A stretch of 64,000 nucleotides of DNA from Saliniramus sp050485405. GTDB taxonomy: Bacteria > Pseudomonadota > Alphaproteobacteria > Rhizobiales > Beijerinckiaceae. The stretch lies in the NCBI GenBank assembly GCA_050485405.1, contig JBJHBI010000012.1, positions 1 through 64,000 of the forward strand. The letters are read 5' to 3'. A program made the position numbers and the translations under genes. Under the pieces are notes generated by a model. The model saw nothing but the letters and a program-made list of their open reading frames with translations. It was not told the DNA's origin and made no database searches. Shown here piece by piece: positions 53,159-61,962 of the stretch. Numbering within the stretch: the first letter of the stretch is position 1; every line of letters begins with the position of its first letter.

Positions 53159-54415
53159 ATGACCGAGCATGAAGAGAGCCGGCGCGACGGCAGTTCCGGG
53201 CCGGCGCAGGCGCCCGTCAGCGCACATGCTCCGATGAGCTTTCGCGAATTCGTGCTCATGGTGGCGGGACTGATGGCGTTGAACGCGCTCGCCATCGACG
53301 TGATGCTCCCCGCCCTTCCCGATATCGGCGCCGCCCTCGACGTCCTCCGCGACAATGACCGCCAGATGGTGCTGTCGACCTATCTGATCGGATTCGGGCT
53401 CGGACAGATCGTGATCGGCTCCGTCTCCGACCGGTTCGGCCGGCGCGCGGTGCTGATCGGCGGGCTCGCCTGCTACGTGATCACCGCGCTGATCTGCGCT
53501 GCGGCTCCCACCTTCGCCACGCTGCTCGTCGCCCGATTCGTCCAGGGCCTCGCCTCGGCGGCGCCGCGCGTGATCACGACGGCGATCGTGCGCGATTGCT
53601 ACGAGGGGCGGCGGATGGCGAGCGTGATGTCGCTCGCGATGACGATCTTCATGGTCGTCCCCGTCGTCGCACCCGCGATCGGCCAGGTGATCATCCTCGT
53701 CGCGCCGTGGCAGGCGATCTTCCTGCTGCTCGCGTTCTACGGCTCGCTGATGGCGCTGTGGGTGATGAAGCGCCTGCCCGAGACGCTGCCCGCGAGCCGT
53801 CGGGAAGTCGTCTCCCTGGGCCGGATCGCATCGGCCTATGCCACCGTCTTTCGCAGCGGGCAGACGATGGGTTACGCGCTCGCGGCGGGCATGATGTTCG
53901 GGGCGATTTTCGGCTTCCTGATGTCGGCCCAGCAGATCTTCACCGAGATATTCGGCCTCGGCGTCTATTTCCCGCTCGCCTTCGCCGCGATCGCACTCGC
54001 CATGTCGCTGTCCTCCTTCATCAATGCGCGGCTGGTGGGGAGGCTGGGAACGCGGCTTCTCTCGCATGGGGCGGTCGCCGTCTTCACCCTGCTCGCCGGC
54101 ATTCTCGCGCTGACGGCGCATCTCGATATTCTCGGCTTCGTGCCGTTCATGATCCTGCTGGCCGGGATGCAGTTCCTGATCGGCATGATCTTCGGCAATT
54201 TCGCCGCACTCGCGCTCGAAACACAGGGCAAGTTCGCCGGCACGGCCTCGTCGCTGTTCGGCTCGACCACGACGATCCTCGCGGCATTGATCGGCTACGG
54301 AGTGGGGCAGGCCTATGACGGGACGCTGGTTCCGCTGGCCAACGGCTATGTCGCATTCGGTCTCGCAAGCCTCGCGATCATCGCCGTCACGGAAAAGGGC
54401 AGATTGTTTCGATGA
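53159..54415 (+). CDS. Bcr/CflA-type major facilitator transporter
   Basis: The 418 residues show 12 membrane helices and the drug-H+ antiporter marks of the Bcr/CflA group: ALAIDVMLPALPDIG, GQIVIGSVSDRFGRRAVLIGG (motif A) and RFVQGLASAAPRVITTAIVRD. Such proteins export antibiotics, sulfonamides or metabolites such as cysteine. The ATG at 53159 removes a leader. It follows the BKACE gene by 189 bases on the same strand, so it may export a product of that group, or stand alone. Confidence 0.87.
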   Translation: MTEHEESRRDGSSGPAQAPVSAHAPMSFREFVLMVAGLMALNALAIDVMLPALPDIGAALDVLRDNDRQMVLSTYLIGFGLGQIVIGSVSDRFGRRAVLIGGLACYVITALICAAAPTFATLLVARFVQGLASAAPRVITTAIVRDCYEGRRMASVMSLAMTIFMVVPVVAPAIGQVIILVAPWQAIFLLLAFYGSLMALWVMKRLPETLPASRREVVSLGRIASAYATVFRSGQTMGYALAAGMMFGAIFGFLMSAQQIFTEIFGLGVYFPLAFAAIALAMSLSSFINARLVGRLGTRLLSHGAVAVFTLLAGILALTAHLDILGFVPFMILLAGMQFLIGMIFGNFAALALETQGKFAGTASSLFGSTTTILAALIGYGVGQAYDGTLVPLANGYVAFGLASLAIIAVTEKGRLFR

Positions 54416-54451
54416 TGCGCGGTATCCGGGCCAGAACGAAGAGGTGATGCG

Positions 54452-55777
54452 GTGACGACGGGACAGCCCGGGCAGAAGGCCGACGATACACAGACCGACG
54501 AGGAGAACCGCGAGGCGCCCGGCGCCCGGATCGCGATCTTCTCGTGGTACGGTATCGGCGTTGCGCTCGCCGCCGTCGCCGCGGGCGCCTGGTACGGCTT
54601 CGCCGCGCCGGTGATCCTCGGTGCGCTCGTGGCGGGGACCGGGCTCGTGGCGCGCGGCTGGGCGGCGATCTGCCTGTGGGGCGTCGTGGCGCAAAGATCG
54701 CTCGGCGGTGCGCGGGCCTTTCCCGGTGACGCGCTCGCCATCGAGATCGCCCTCGACAACGGCAAGCCGCTGCCGCTGAGCTGGATCCGCGCGCGCCAGA
54801 GCGTCCCGGACGGCCTGCGCCCCCTGCCCGCCGAAGCGCTCGACGCGGACGATACCGCGATCGAGGCGACGGAGGGGGGCATTGCCCTGACCGTCGAGAC
54901 CGCGCTCGGCCCCTATCGGCGCGCGACGCTTTCGCGCAGCCTGCTCTGCGAGCGACGCGGCTATTATCCGCTGCCGCCGCTCGTCGTGGAGAGCGCCGAC
55001 GTGTTTGGTCTCTTCCTGCGCCGGCGCAGCGAGAGCCCCGCGAAATCCGAAGCGGATGCCGTCATCGTCTATCCTCGCCTCCACCCCGTCACCGATTTCG
55101 GCCTGCCCGCCCGCCATCCGCTCGGCCCCAATCGCGATCCCCAGCGGCTCTTCGAGGATCCGGGGCGTCCCGCCGGAATCCGCGAATACGACGGCAACAC
55201 CCCCTTCAAGGCGATCGCCTGGAAAGCGAGCGCGCGCACGGGGTCGTTGCAGGCCAAGATCTTCGAGCCGACCGTGACGCTGGAAGTCTCGATCTGCCTC
55301 GCCGTCGACGGCTACGGCGCGGGTGACGCCTTCGAGGCCGCCGTCTCGCTCGCGGCGTCGCTGGTCCATGCCGAACTCGCCGAGCGACGCGCCGTCGGGC
55401 TCTATGCCAACGGCGTGCAGGCACCCGGACTTGGCCCCGTCGAGCTTCCCGCCGGGCGTCAGCCGGGACGCGAGATGGCGGCGCTGGAGAGCCTCGCGCG
55501 GCTCCAGCCGCAACCGGCTCTCCCCTTCGTCGATTTCCTCGACCGGGTGCTCGCCCGCGCAGGCCTCGGCGCGACGCTCGTCGTGATCGCGGCAACGCCC
55601 GAACCAGCGCTGCTGGCGCGCCTCGCACAGCTGTCGCGACGCGGCAAGCCCGTCGTGCTTCTGCTCTCGGGCGAGGGTGAGACGCCGGCATTGCCGTTTC
55701 CCTGCCGCAGGGTCACGGCTGCCACCGCAGGGAAGGCAGCCACAGGGAAGGCCGCTGCAGGGAAGGCCGCCGCATGA
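54452..55777 (+). CDS. DUF58-domain protein
   Basis: This 441-residue protein has two N-terminal membrane helices (about 30-75) and the DUF58 core GIREYDGNTPFKAIAWKASARTG (235-258 region, with the invariant Arg-Tyr-...-Trp and Ser-Ala-Arg). DUF58 proteins work with MoxR AAA ATPases and membrane partners, often in envelope or metal-enzyme assembly. The C-terminus ends in three copies of an AxxGK repeat. The GTG at 54452 follows GAGGTGATGCG. Its stop overlaps the next gene by 4 bases (ATGA). Confidence 0.88.
   Translation: MTTGQPGQKADDTQTDEENREAPGARIAIFSWYGIGVALAAVAAGAWYGFAAPVILGALVAGTGLVARGWAAICLWGVVAQRSLGGARAFPGDALAIEIALDNGKPLPLSWIRARQSVPDGLRPLPAEALDADDTAIEATEGGIALTVETALGPYRRATLSRSLLCERRGYYPLPPLVVESADVFGLFLRRRSESPAKSEADAVIVYPRLHPVTDFGLPARHPLGPNRDPQRLFEDPGRPAGIREYDGNTPFKAIAWKASARTGSLQAKIFEPTVTLEVSICLAVDGYGAGDAFEAAVSLAASLVHAELAERRAVGLYANGVQAPGLGPVELPAGRQPGREMAALESLARLQPQPALPFVDFLDRVLARAGLGATLVVIAATPEPALLARLAQLSRRGKPVVLLLSGEGETPALPFPCRRVTAATAGKAATGKAAAGKAAA
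55721..55765 (+). repeat. Three 15-bp tandem repeats at the end of the DUF58 gene
   Basis: A 15-base unit ending CAGGGAAG is repeated three times (ends at 55735, 55750 and 55765), encoding Ala-Thr-Ala-Gly-Lys type pentapeptides. It lies just before the ATGA overlap with the next gene. In-frame 15-base changes would alter only the tail length. Confidence 0.8.
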
Positions 55778-57114
55778 CGGGGCTCGTGCTCTTTCTCGTG
55801 ATGGAAGGCCTGTGGATCGGCGCGCTCGCCGTGCTCGCGGACGGACTCGTCACCGGTGTCGCACGCCTCGAAGCCGCGCTCGTCGTGCTGGCCTATCCGG
55901 TGGCGCTCGTGCTCGCGAGGCCCATATCGCGCATCCGGCGGCTGCCCTGGTGGCTCGCGTTGCAGGGTCTGGCCTTCACCATCGTAGCGGCGATCCTGAT
56001 CATCCTCCTCGTGCCCGGCTTCGCACCATCGGGCATGGGCGCGCAGGGCGCGTGGGACTGGTTCATCGGCGATGCCGATGCGCAGCGCGCGCTGTTTCTT
56101 CTGGTCGTCGCCCTGTTCGCCTGGACCCGTGGCGTGATGCTGGCCGGTCATCGCGTCGATGCGCAAGCCGTGGCGCTCGGTTTCCAGATCGGGCTCGCGG
56201 CGCTCGTCATCGTCCAGATCTGGGCTTATGCCGTCGATCTCGCACTGCCGGGAGCAGTCGCGGTGAATATCGGCTTCGTCTGTGCGGCGCTGCTCTCGCT
56301 CTGGCACGTGCGGGCGGCAAAGCGCAGCGGCGTCGCCTCGCCGGTTCTCGCGATCTCCCTCGTGCTCGCCTGTGCGGGCCTCGCCTCGCTGGTGCTCAAT
56401 CCGGGCATTCTCGCCATGATGCTCGATCTGCTCGCGGCGGCGTGGCGCGTGCTGCGCGATGCCGTCCTCGCACTTTTCGCGCTGCTGCCCGAGCCGGATC
56501 ACCGCAGCGCCGATTTTCCGCCGCCCACCGGCGGCGCCATGCCCGAGGCCGGAGCGCAGCCCCAGGCCATGTTCCAGCCGATCGCCTGGCTGCGCATGCT
56601 CGTCACGATCCTCTTCGTCGGCGGCATGGTCCTCATCGTCGGCACGATCCTCGTGGCCAATCTGCGCGGCCTGCTCGCCTGGCTGCGCCGGCGGCTGAAC
56701 GAGACCCCCGGGATCGCGCATGATCGCTCGAAGCGAAGCCTCGGCGATACCTTGCGCACGATCTGGCGCGAATTGAGCGAGTTGCTCGCGCGCACCGTGA
56801 GCAAGGCGATGCGTGAGTTGCGCGCGATGCTCACCTTCAGCCGCGACGCCGACGTGATCGAGCGCCGGCGCTATCGCACCCTCCTGCGCGGCCTCGACAT
56901 GCGCGGCTGGCCGCGACACCCGCACGAGACCCCGGCCGAATACGCGCAGCGCATGCGCAACGACGTCTGGCCCGGACCGGGTGGAGATCTCGTCACGATG
57001 TCGAAAGCCTATGCCGCGAGCCGATACGGCGGCGTCAGGCCCGAGGAAAATCGTTTCGCGCGGCTTTGGCAGAAGACCCGCCGCTCACTTCGAAAGGTAA
57101 CGAGCAAGCAATGA
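55774..57114 (+). CDS. Polytopic membrane protein with C-terminal DUF4129 domain
   Basis: The 446 residues include six to eight membrane helices (about 3-250), another near 270-290 (LRMLVTILFVGGMVLIVGTIL) and a cytoplasmic DUF4129 end with RYRTLLRGLDMRGWPRHPHETPAEYAQRM as its core (spread over 370-400). The transglutaminase part that sits upstream of DUF4129 in TgpA-like proteins is missing. ATGA overlaps tie it to the DUF58 gene upstream and the MoxR gene downstream, which makes the three a coupled operon. Confidence 0.82.
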   Translation: MTGLVLFLVMEGLWIGALAVLADGLVTGVARLEAALVVLAYPVALVLARPISRIRRLPWWLALQGLAFTIVAAILIILLVPGFAPSGMGAQGAWDWFIGDADAQRALFLLVVALFAWTRGVMLAGHRVDAQAVALGFQIGLAALVIVQIWAYAVDLALPGAVAVNIGFVCAALLSLWHVRAAKRSGVASPVLAISLVLACAGLASLVLNPGILAMMLDLLAAAWRVLRDAVLALFALLPEPDHRSADFPPPTGGAMPEAGAQPQAMFQPIAWLRMLVTILFVGGMVLIVGTILVANLRGLLAWLRRRLNETPGIAHDRSKRSLGDTLRTIWRELSELLARTVSKAMRELRAMLTFSRDADVIERRRYRTLLRGLDMRGWPRHPHETPAEYAQRMRNDVWPGPGGDLVTMSKAYAASRYGGVRPEENRFARLWQKTRRSLRKVTSKQ

Positions 57115-58142
57115 CCGGCCATACCACGACGACCGCCACCGTGATCGATCACGCCGACCGCCCTTCGACCGGCGAGGCCTCCGCCCCGAGCGGCGAGGAT
57201 GCGGCACGCGAGGTCCGCCCCGCCGCCCTGCGGCTCATCGAGGCGGTCGAGCAGGTCATCGTCGGGCGCCGCGACACGATCACCCTCGTCGTCGTGGCGC
57301 TGCTCAGCGAAGGGCATGTCGCCCTCGAAGACATTCCCGGCATGGGCAAGACGCTACTGGCCAAGGCCGTCGCGCGGTGTCTCGACGGGGCCTTCCGGCG
57401 CATCCAGTTCACGCCGGACCTCCTGCCTTCCGACGTGACGGGCATCAATCTGTTCGATCCGCGCGATGCGAGCTTCCGCTTCAGGCCGGGTCCGGTTCTC
57501 GCCAACGTGGTGCTCGCCGACGAGATCAACCGGGCCACGCCGCGCACGCAATCCTGCCTGCTCGAGGCGATGGAGGAGCGCCAGGTCACGGTCGATGACG
57601 AGACCCACCCGCTGCCGCGCCCGTTCCTGGTGCTGGCCACGCAGAATCCGGCCGAGCAGGAGGGCACGTTCCCCCTGCCCGAGGCCCAGCTCGACCGCTT
57701 CCTGATGACGCTCGGCCACGGCTATCCGAGCGAGGAGGAAGAAGCCCGGATCGTCCTGCGATTCGAGCGCGCGAACCCGCTCGACGCGATCGAACCGGTG
57801 ATCACCGGAGACGAACTCATGCGCCTGCGCGATCTCTGCCGGCATGTGCGCGTCGAGGAGAGCGTCCTGCGCTACATCATCAAGGTGGTGCGCGCCACAC
57901 GCGAATGGCCCGGCATCCGCCTCGGCGCGAGCCCGCGCGCGACCCAGCGTCTGCACACGGCCTGCCAGGCGCTCGCAGCGGTCCGGGGACGCGGCTACGT
58001 CATTCCCGACGATGTGAAGACGCTCGCCATCCCGATCCTCGCCCATCGCATCGCGCCCGGTGCGGATGCGAGCCTCAAGGGCACGAGCCGCGCAGACCTC
58101 GTCAAGGCGGCGATGGAAAGCGTACCGGTTCCGACCGAATGA
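57111..58142 (+). CDS. MoxR-family AAA+ ATPase
   Basis: MoxR ATPases act as chaperones in maturation of protein complexes. The 343 residues have Walker A GMGKT (DIPGMGKTLLAKAVA), sensor/Walker B VVLADEINRATPRTQSCLLEAMEERQVTV and the lid region with ASPRATQRLHTACQALA. The ATG overlaps the stop of the DUF4129 gene (ATGA), giving the order DUF58, DUF4129, MoxR, with the ATPase last rather than first. No von Willebrand A gene is linked. It converges on uvrC. Confidence 0.93.
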   Translation: MTGHTTTTATVIDHADRPSTGEASAPSGEDAAREVRPAALRLIEAVEQVIVGRRDTITLVVVALLSEGHVALEDIPGMGKTLLAKAVARCLDGAFRRIQFTPDLLPSDVTGINLFDPRDASFRFRPGPVLANVVLADEINRATPRTQSCLLEAMEERQVTVDDETHPLPRPFLVLATQNPAEQEGTFPLPEAQLDRFLMTLGHGYPSEEEEARIVLRFERANPLDAIEPVITGDELMRLRDLCRHVRVEESVLRYIIKVVRATREWPGIRLGASPRATQRLHTACQALAAVRGRGYVIPDDVKTLAIPILAHRIAPGADASLKGTSRADLVKAAMESVPVPTE

Positions 58143-58160
58143 CGAGCCCGCGGAGCCGCC

Positions 58161-60164
58161 TCACCCCTCGTTGAAGAACGCGTGCACGGCCCGCGCCGTC
58201 GCCGCATTGACGCCGGGGGTGCGGGCGAGATCGTCGAGGCTCGCGCGGCGGATCGCCTTGACGGTACCGAAATGGTGCAGGAGCGCGCGCTTGCGCGCCG
58301 GGCCGATGCCGGGGATCTCGTCGAGCGGGTTCTTCGTCAGCTCGCGCTTGCGCTTGGCGCGATGGGCGCCGATGGCGAAGCGGTGGGCCTCGTCGCGCAG
58401 ACGCTGGATGAAATAGAGCGCCGGATCGCGCGGCGGCAGGCGAAACGGCGCCTTGCCCTCGACGTGGAAGAGCTCCCGCCCCGCCTCGCGATCGGCCCCC
58501 TTGGCGACGCCGATCACCGGGACATCCTCGACCCCGAGTTCACGCATGATGGCGCGCACGCCCGAGACCTGACCCGCACCGCCATCGATCAACACCAGAT
58601 CCGGCCAGGCGGGGAATTCATCTGCGGAATCGTCGGCGAAGGCGGGATCGTCGGGGGGGCGGTCCTGGCCGGTATCGCCTTTCCCCTCGGGCTTGTTCTG
58701 CGGCTGCTCCTTCACCAGCCGCGCGAAGCGACGGCGCAGCATCTCGCGCATCATGGCGAAATCATCGCCGGCGGTGACCTTCTCCACCGGCATGTTGAAG
58801 GTGCGGTAATGCGTCTTCATGAAGCCGCCGGCACCGGCGACGATCATCGCGCCAACCGCGTTGGCGCCCTGGATATGGGAATTGTCGTAGACCTCGATCC
58901 GGCGCGGGCTGCGCGCCAGCCCCAGCGCATCGGCGGTGAGATCGAGCAGGCGCTGCTGCGAGGCGGTCTCGGACAAACGTCTGCCGATCGCCTCCTTCGC
59001 ATTGCGCTGCGCATTCTCGACGATCTGGCGGCGCTCGCCGCGCTTTGGCGTGACCACCTCCACCTTGTGGCCTGCGCGCACCGCGAGCGCGGCGGCGACC
59101 ACCTCGCGCTCGGGGCAATCGTGCGAGAGCAGTATCTGCTTCGGCGGCGGCTTGTCGGAATAGAATTGCACGAGGAAGGCGGTGAGCACTTCCTCGACGC
59201 TCATCGACTTGTCGGCCTTGGGAAAATACGCGCGGTTGCCCCAGTTCTGCCAGTTGCGGAAGAAGAACACCTCGACGCAGAACTGCCCGCCCTCTTCCGC
59301 GATGGCGACGACGTCGGCCTCCTCGACGCTCTGGGTGTTCACGCCCTGGCTCGACTGGATGGCCGAGAGCGCGGCCAGGCGGTCGCGGTAGCGCGCGGCG
59401 CGCTCGAATTCGAGCGCATCGGACGCCTCCTGCATCTCGGCGGCGAGGCGCTCCTTCACGCGGGTGCTCTTTCCCGAGAGGAAATCGACGGCCTCGTTGG
59501 TCAGTGCGGCGTAATCCTGCGGCGCGATCTCGCCCGTGCACGGTCCCGCGCAGCGCTTGATCTGATAGAGCAGGCAGGGCCGGGAGCGGTTGTCGAAATA
59601 CGAATCCGAGCAGGTGCGCAGCAGAAAGGCGCGCTGGAGTGCCGTCATGGTGCGATTCACCGCCCAGACGCTGGCGAAGGGGCCGAAATAGCGGCCCTTG
59701 CGGTTGCGTGCGCCGCGATGCTTGGTGAGCTGTGCCCCGCGCTCGTCCTCGGTCACGAGGATATAAGGCAGCGACTTGTCGTCGCGCAGGAGCACATTGT
59801 AGCGCGGGCGCAACTGTTTGATCAGGTTGGCCTCGAGCAGGAGCGCCTCGGATTCCGTGTCGGTGGTCACGAACTCCATCTGCGCCGTCTCGGTTATCAT
59901 CCGGATGATGCGGTTGGAATGGCCCTGGCCGCGCGCATAGGAGCCGACGCGGTTCTTCAGGCTCTTCGCCTTGCCCACATAGAGCACCTCGCCCTGCGCA
60001 TCGATCATGCGATAGACGCCCGGCGCGTTCGGCAGCGTCGCCCAGAATCGGCGAATCACCTCCATGCCGGTGCCGCCGACGAGCGCCTCGGCATCCATGG
60101 CGACATCCGGTGCGGGAGCATCATCGTGCGAATCGGTGGCGTTCGTGTCGGGCGTTCGGGTCAT
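58161..60164 (-). CDS. uvrC: Excinuclease ABC subunit C
   Basis: UvrC makes both cuts in nucleotide excision repair. The 667 residues have an N-terminal GIY-YIG nuclease (GVYRMIDAQGEVLYVGKAKSLKNRV region), a cysteine cluster CAGPCTG, a UVR motif that binds UvrB, the C-terminal RNase H-like nuclease (VLIDGGAGQVSG) and helix-hairpin-helix motifs (IPGIGPARKRALLHHFG). A 35-residue hydrophilic insertion (about 530-565, rich in Pro, Asp and Gly) interrupts the endonuclease part. The ATG at 60164 is preferred; ATG 60188 is an alternative. Confidence 0.96.
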   Translation of the reverse strand: MTRTPDTNATDSHDDAPAPDVAMDAEALVGGTGMEVIRRFWATLPNAPGVYRMIDAQGEVLYVGKAKSLKNRVGSYARGQGHSNRIIRMITETAQMEFVTTDTESEALLLEANLIKQLRPRYNVLLRDDKSLPYILVTEDERGAQLTKHRGARNRKGRYFGPFASVWAVNRTMTALQRAFLLRTCSDSYFDNRSRPCLLYQIKRCAGPCTGEIAPQDYAALTNEAVDFLSGKSTRVKERLAAEMQEASDALEFERAARYRDRLAALSAIQSSQGVNTQSVEEADVVAIAEEGGQFCVEVFFFRNWQNWGNRAYFPKADKSMSVEEVLTAFLVQFYSDKPPPKQILLSHDCPEREVVAAALAVRAGHKVEVVTPKRGERRQIVENAQRNAKEAIGRRLSETASQQRLLDLTADALGLARSPRRIEVYDNSHIQGANAVGAMIVAGAGGFMKTHYRTFNMPVEKVTAGDDFAMMREMLRRRFARLVKEQPQNKPEGKGDTGQDRPPDDPAFADDSADEFPAWPDLVLIDGGAGQVSGVRAIMRELGVEDVPVIGVAKGADREAGRELFHVEGKAPFRLPPRDPALYFIQRLRDEAHRFAIGAHRAKRKRELTKNPLDEIPGIGPARKRALLHHFGTVKAIRRASLDDLARTPGVNAATARAVHAFFNEG

Positions 60165-60444
60165 GGCGCAGATGTAGGCTATGCGCATGCGCGGGAAAAG
60201 ATGTGCCGTGACGGCACGGCGCCGGGGCACGAACCCTTCGGCAGCCCCAATCAGGCCGAATCACCGTTGTGCGACCATGGCACAATGTTGTTCATGATTA
60301 ATAACCGCTAAACATTTTATAAAAACAAGTATTCCACAATAATACACCCAAACAAATTAAAGCATACTTGCCATGGAACGATAGCTTTATTACTTCGCTT
60401 GAACATTCGCTGGGTGGCGCGGGAATCGACGGGTGGAGGTGGCG
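60165..60444. other. Intergenic region with an AT-rich core
   Basis: The 280 bases between uvrC and the next gene contain about 110 bases (60285-60400) far richer in A and T than anything nearby. No gene fits there. It probably holds the promoters of uvrC and the downstream small gene, and is a good candidate for MucR binding. Confidence 0.5.
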
Positions 60445-60804
60445 ATGTGGATTTTCGATCTCTGGCGCTGGCGTGTGACGCGGCGCCGCGTTGCGAACGA
60501 AGCACGCAGATTGCTCGACGAACATGGCATACGCGCCTTCTTTCGCGCGCATGAGAAAGCCTGGTCTGCCCAAGGGAAAGGGCGAGATCGGGAGGCGCGT
60601 TTTCATCGCGAGGTCTGCTATGCGATCTCGCGGCACCTGCAACGCCGCGCCGTTCTGGAAGCTCTGTTCTCGTCGAAGGCCGCCCGGAGCTACGATTCGG
60701 GCATCGCGGCGAGCCATCGGGCCGGGGGCACGGAAGCGGGGCCGCAATCGGGCCGCGACACGATGCAGGCGGTCCATGCCCGCTTGCTGCGCGACTTCGC
60801 CTGA
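60445..60804 (+). CDS. Small hypothetical protein
   Basis: From the ATG at 60445, with GGAGG 5 bases upstream, the frame encodes 119 residues: an amphipathic, tryptophan-rich start (MWIFDLWRWRVTRRRV), a basic helical middle and a polar tail ending HARLLRDFA. I do not recognise it. The strong ribosome-binding site and the position between an AT-rich promoter-like region and the lyase gene support it being real. Confidence 0.55.
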   Translation: MWIFDLWRWRVTRRRVANEARRLLDEHGIRAFFRAHEKAWSAQGKGRDREARFHREVCYAISRHLQRRAVLEALFSSKAARSYDSGIAASHRAGGTEAGPQSGRDTMQAVHARLLRDFA

Positions 60805-60952
60805 GACCGGATGGCGCGATGCCGCCGGCGCCGTTTCGCGCAGACGAGGTTGGGAGGGGCAATGGTTGCCTCGCCGGGCCGGCCCGGCTTACCAAGGGCC
60901 AAAGCGACCGGCCTCCGCCGGCCCGCCACGAGTTCTGATTGAGGATAAAGCC

Positions 60953-61888
60953 ATGCTCGATTCCAGCGCAAAAGGCGTCTACGTCATCGCGCCGACCCCA
61001 TTCCACGACGATGGCCGCGTCGACGACGCCTCCATTGACCGGATGACGGATTTCTTCCTCGAAGCCGGCTGCACCGGCGTCACCGCGCTCGGGATGATGG
61101 GCGAGGCCCCCAAGCTCGACGGCGAGGAAGCCCGCGCCATCGCGACCCGCATCATCAAGCGTGCCGGCAAGACGCCCGTCGTGATCGGCGTCTCCGCCCC
61201 GGGCTTCGCCGCGATGCGCACGCTCTCGCGCTCGGTGATGGATGCCGGTGCCGCAGGCGTGATGATCGCCCCGCCCTCCTCGCTCAAGACCGATGACCAG
61301 ATCGTCAATTACTACGCCCAGGCGGTCGAGGCGATCGGCAGCGACGTGCCCTTCGTGATCCAGGACTTTCCGCTCGCCATCGGCGTGGTGATGACGCCGG
61401 GCGTGATCCGCCGGATCGTGCAGGACAATCCCTCCGCCGTGATGCTCAAGCATGAGGACTGGCCGGGTCTCGAGAAGATCTCGACCCTGCGCGGTTTCGA
61501 GGATGACGGCTCGATGCGCCACATCTCGATCCTTTGCGGCAATGGCGGGCTGTTCCTCGATTTCGAATGCGAGCGCGGTGCCGACGGCGCCATGACGGGC
61601 TACGCTTTCCCGGACATGCTGGTCGATGTCGTGCGGCTTTCGCAGGAAGGCAAGCGCGACGAGGCGCATGACCTGTTCGACGCGCATCTGCCCATGATCC
61701 GCTACGAGCAGCAGCAGGGCGTCGGCCTCGCCGTGCGCAAATACGTGCTGCAGCGGCGCGGCATCATCGCCTCGCAGGCCCAGCGCAAGCCCGGCGCGGC
61801 GATCTCCGCCAAGACCCGCGCCGAGGTGGATTACCTGCTCGCGCGCCTCGCCAAGCACGACCCGCGCGCCGGCAAGCTCGTCGGCTGA
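60953..61888 (+). CDS. Dihydrodipicolinate synthase/N-acetylneuraminate lyase family protein
   Basis: This is a class I aldolase-fold protein of 311 residues. The Schiff-base lysine is Lys166 in AVMLKHEDW. The Tyr that assists catalysis in DHDPS (YNVP) is replaced: the equivalent segment reads QDFP (137-140), and the GTTGE loop reads GMMGEA. It is therefore unlikely to be the true DapA; family members act on varied 2-keto acids or may hydrate or retro-aldol cleave sugar acids. GAGGATAAAG precedes the ATG. It converges on the TadG-like gene across a hairpin. Confidence 0.85.
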   Translation: MLDSSAKGVYVIAPTPFHDDGRVDDASIDRMTDFFLEAGCTGVTALGMMGEAPKLDGEEARAIATRIIKRAGKTPVVIGVSAPGFAAMRTLSRSVMDAGAAGVMIAPPSSLKTDDQIVNYYAQAVEAIGSDVPFVIQDFPLAIGVVMTPGVIRRIVQDNPSAVMLKHEDWPGLEKISTLRGFEDDGSMRHISILCGNGGLFLDFECERGADGAMTGYAFPDMLVDVVRLSQEGKRDEAHDLFDAHLPMIRYEQQQGVGLAVRKYVLQRRGIIASQAQRKPGAAISAKTRAEVDYLLARLAKHDPRAGKLVG

Positions 61889-61902
61889 AGCGACGCTACG
61901 AC

Positions 61903-61933
61903 GATGCGCCCGGATCGCGAGACCGGGCGCATC
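61903..61933. terminator. Hairpin between the lyase gene and the TadG-like gene
   Basis: GATGCGCCCGG (61903-61913) and CCGGGCGCATC (61923-61933) form a perfect 11-bp stem with a 9-base loop between two convergent genes. No T-run follows on either strand, so it may act as a bidirectional transcript-end structure. Confidence 0.55.
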
Positions 61934-61962
61934 CTCCGGCCGGTACATCGCCGGTCGGGACG

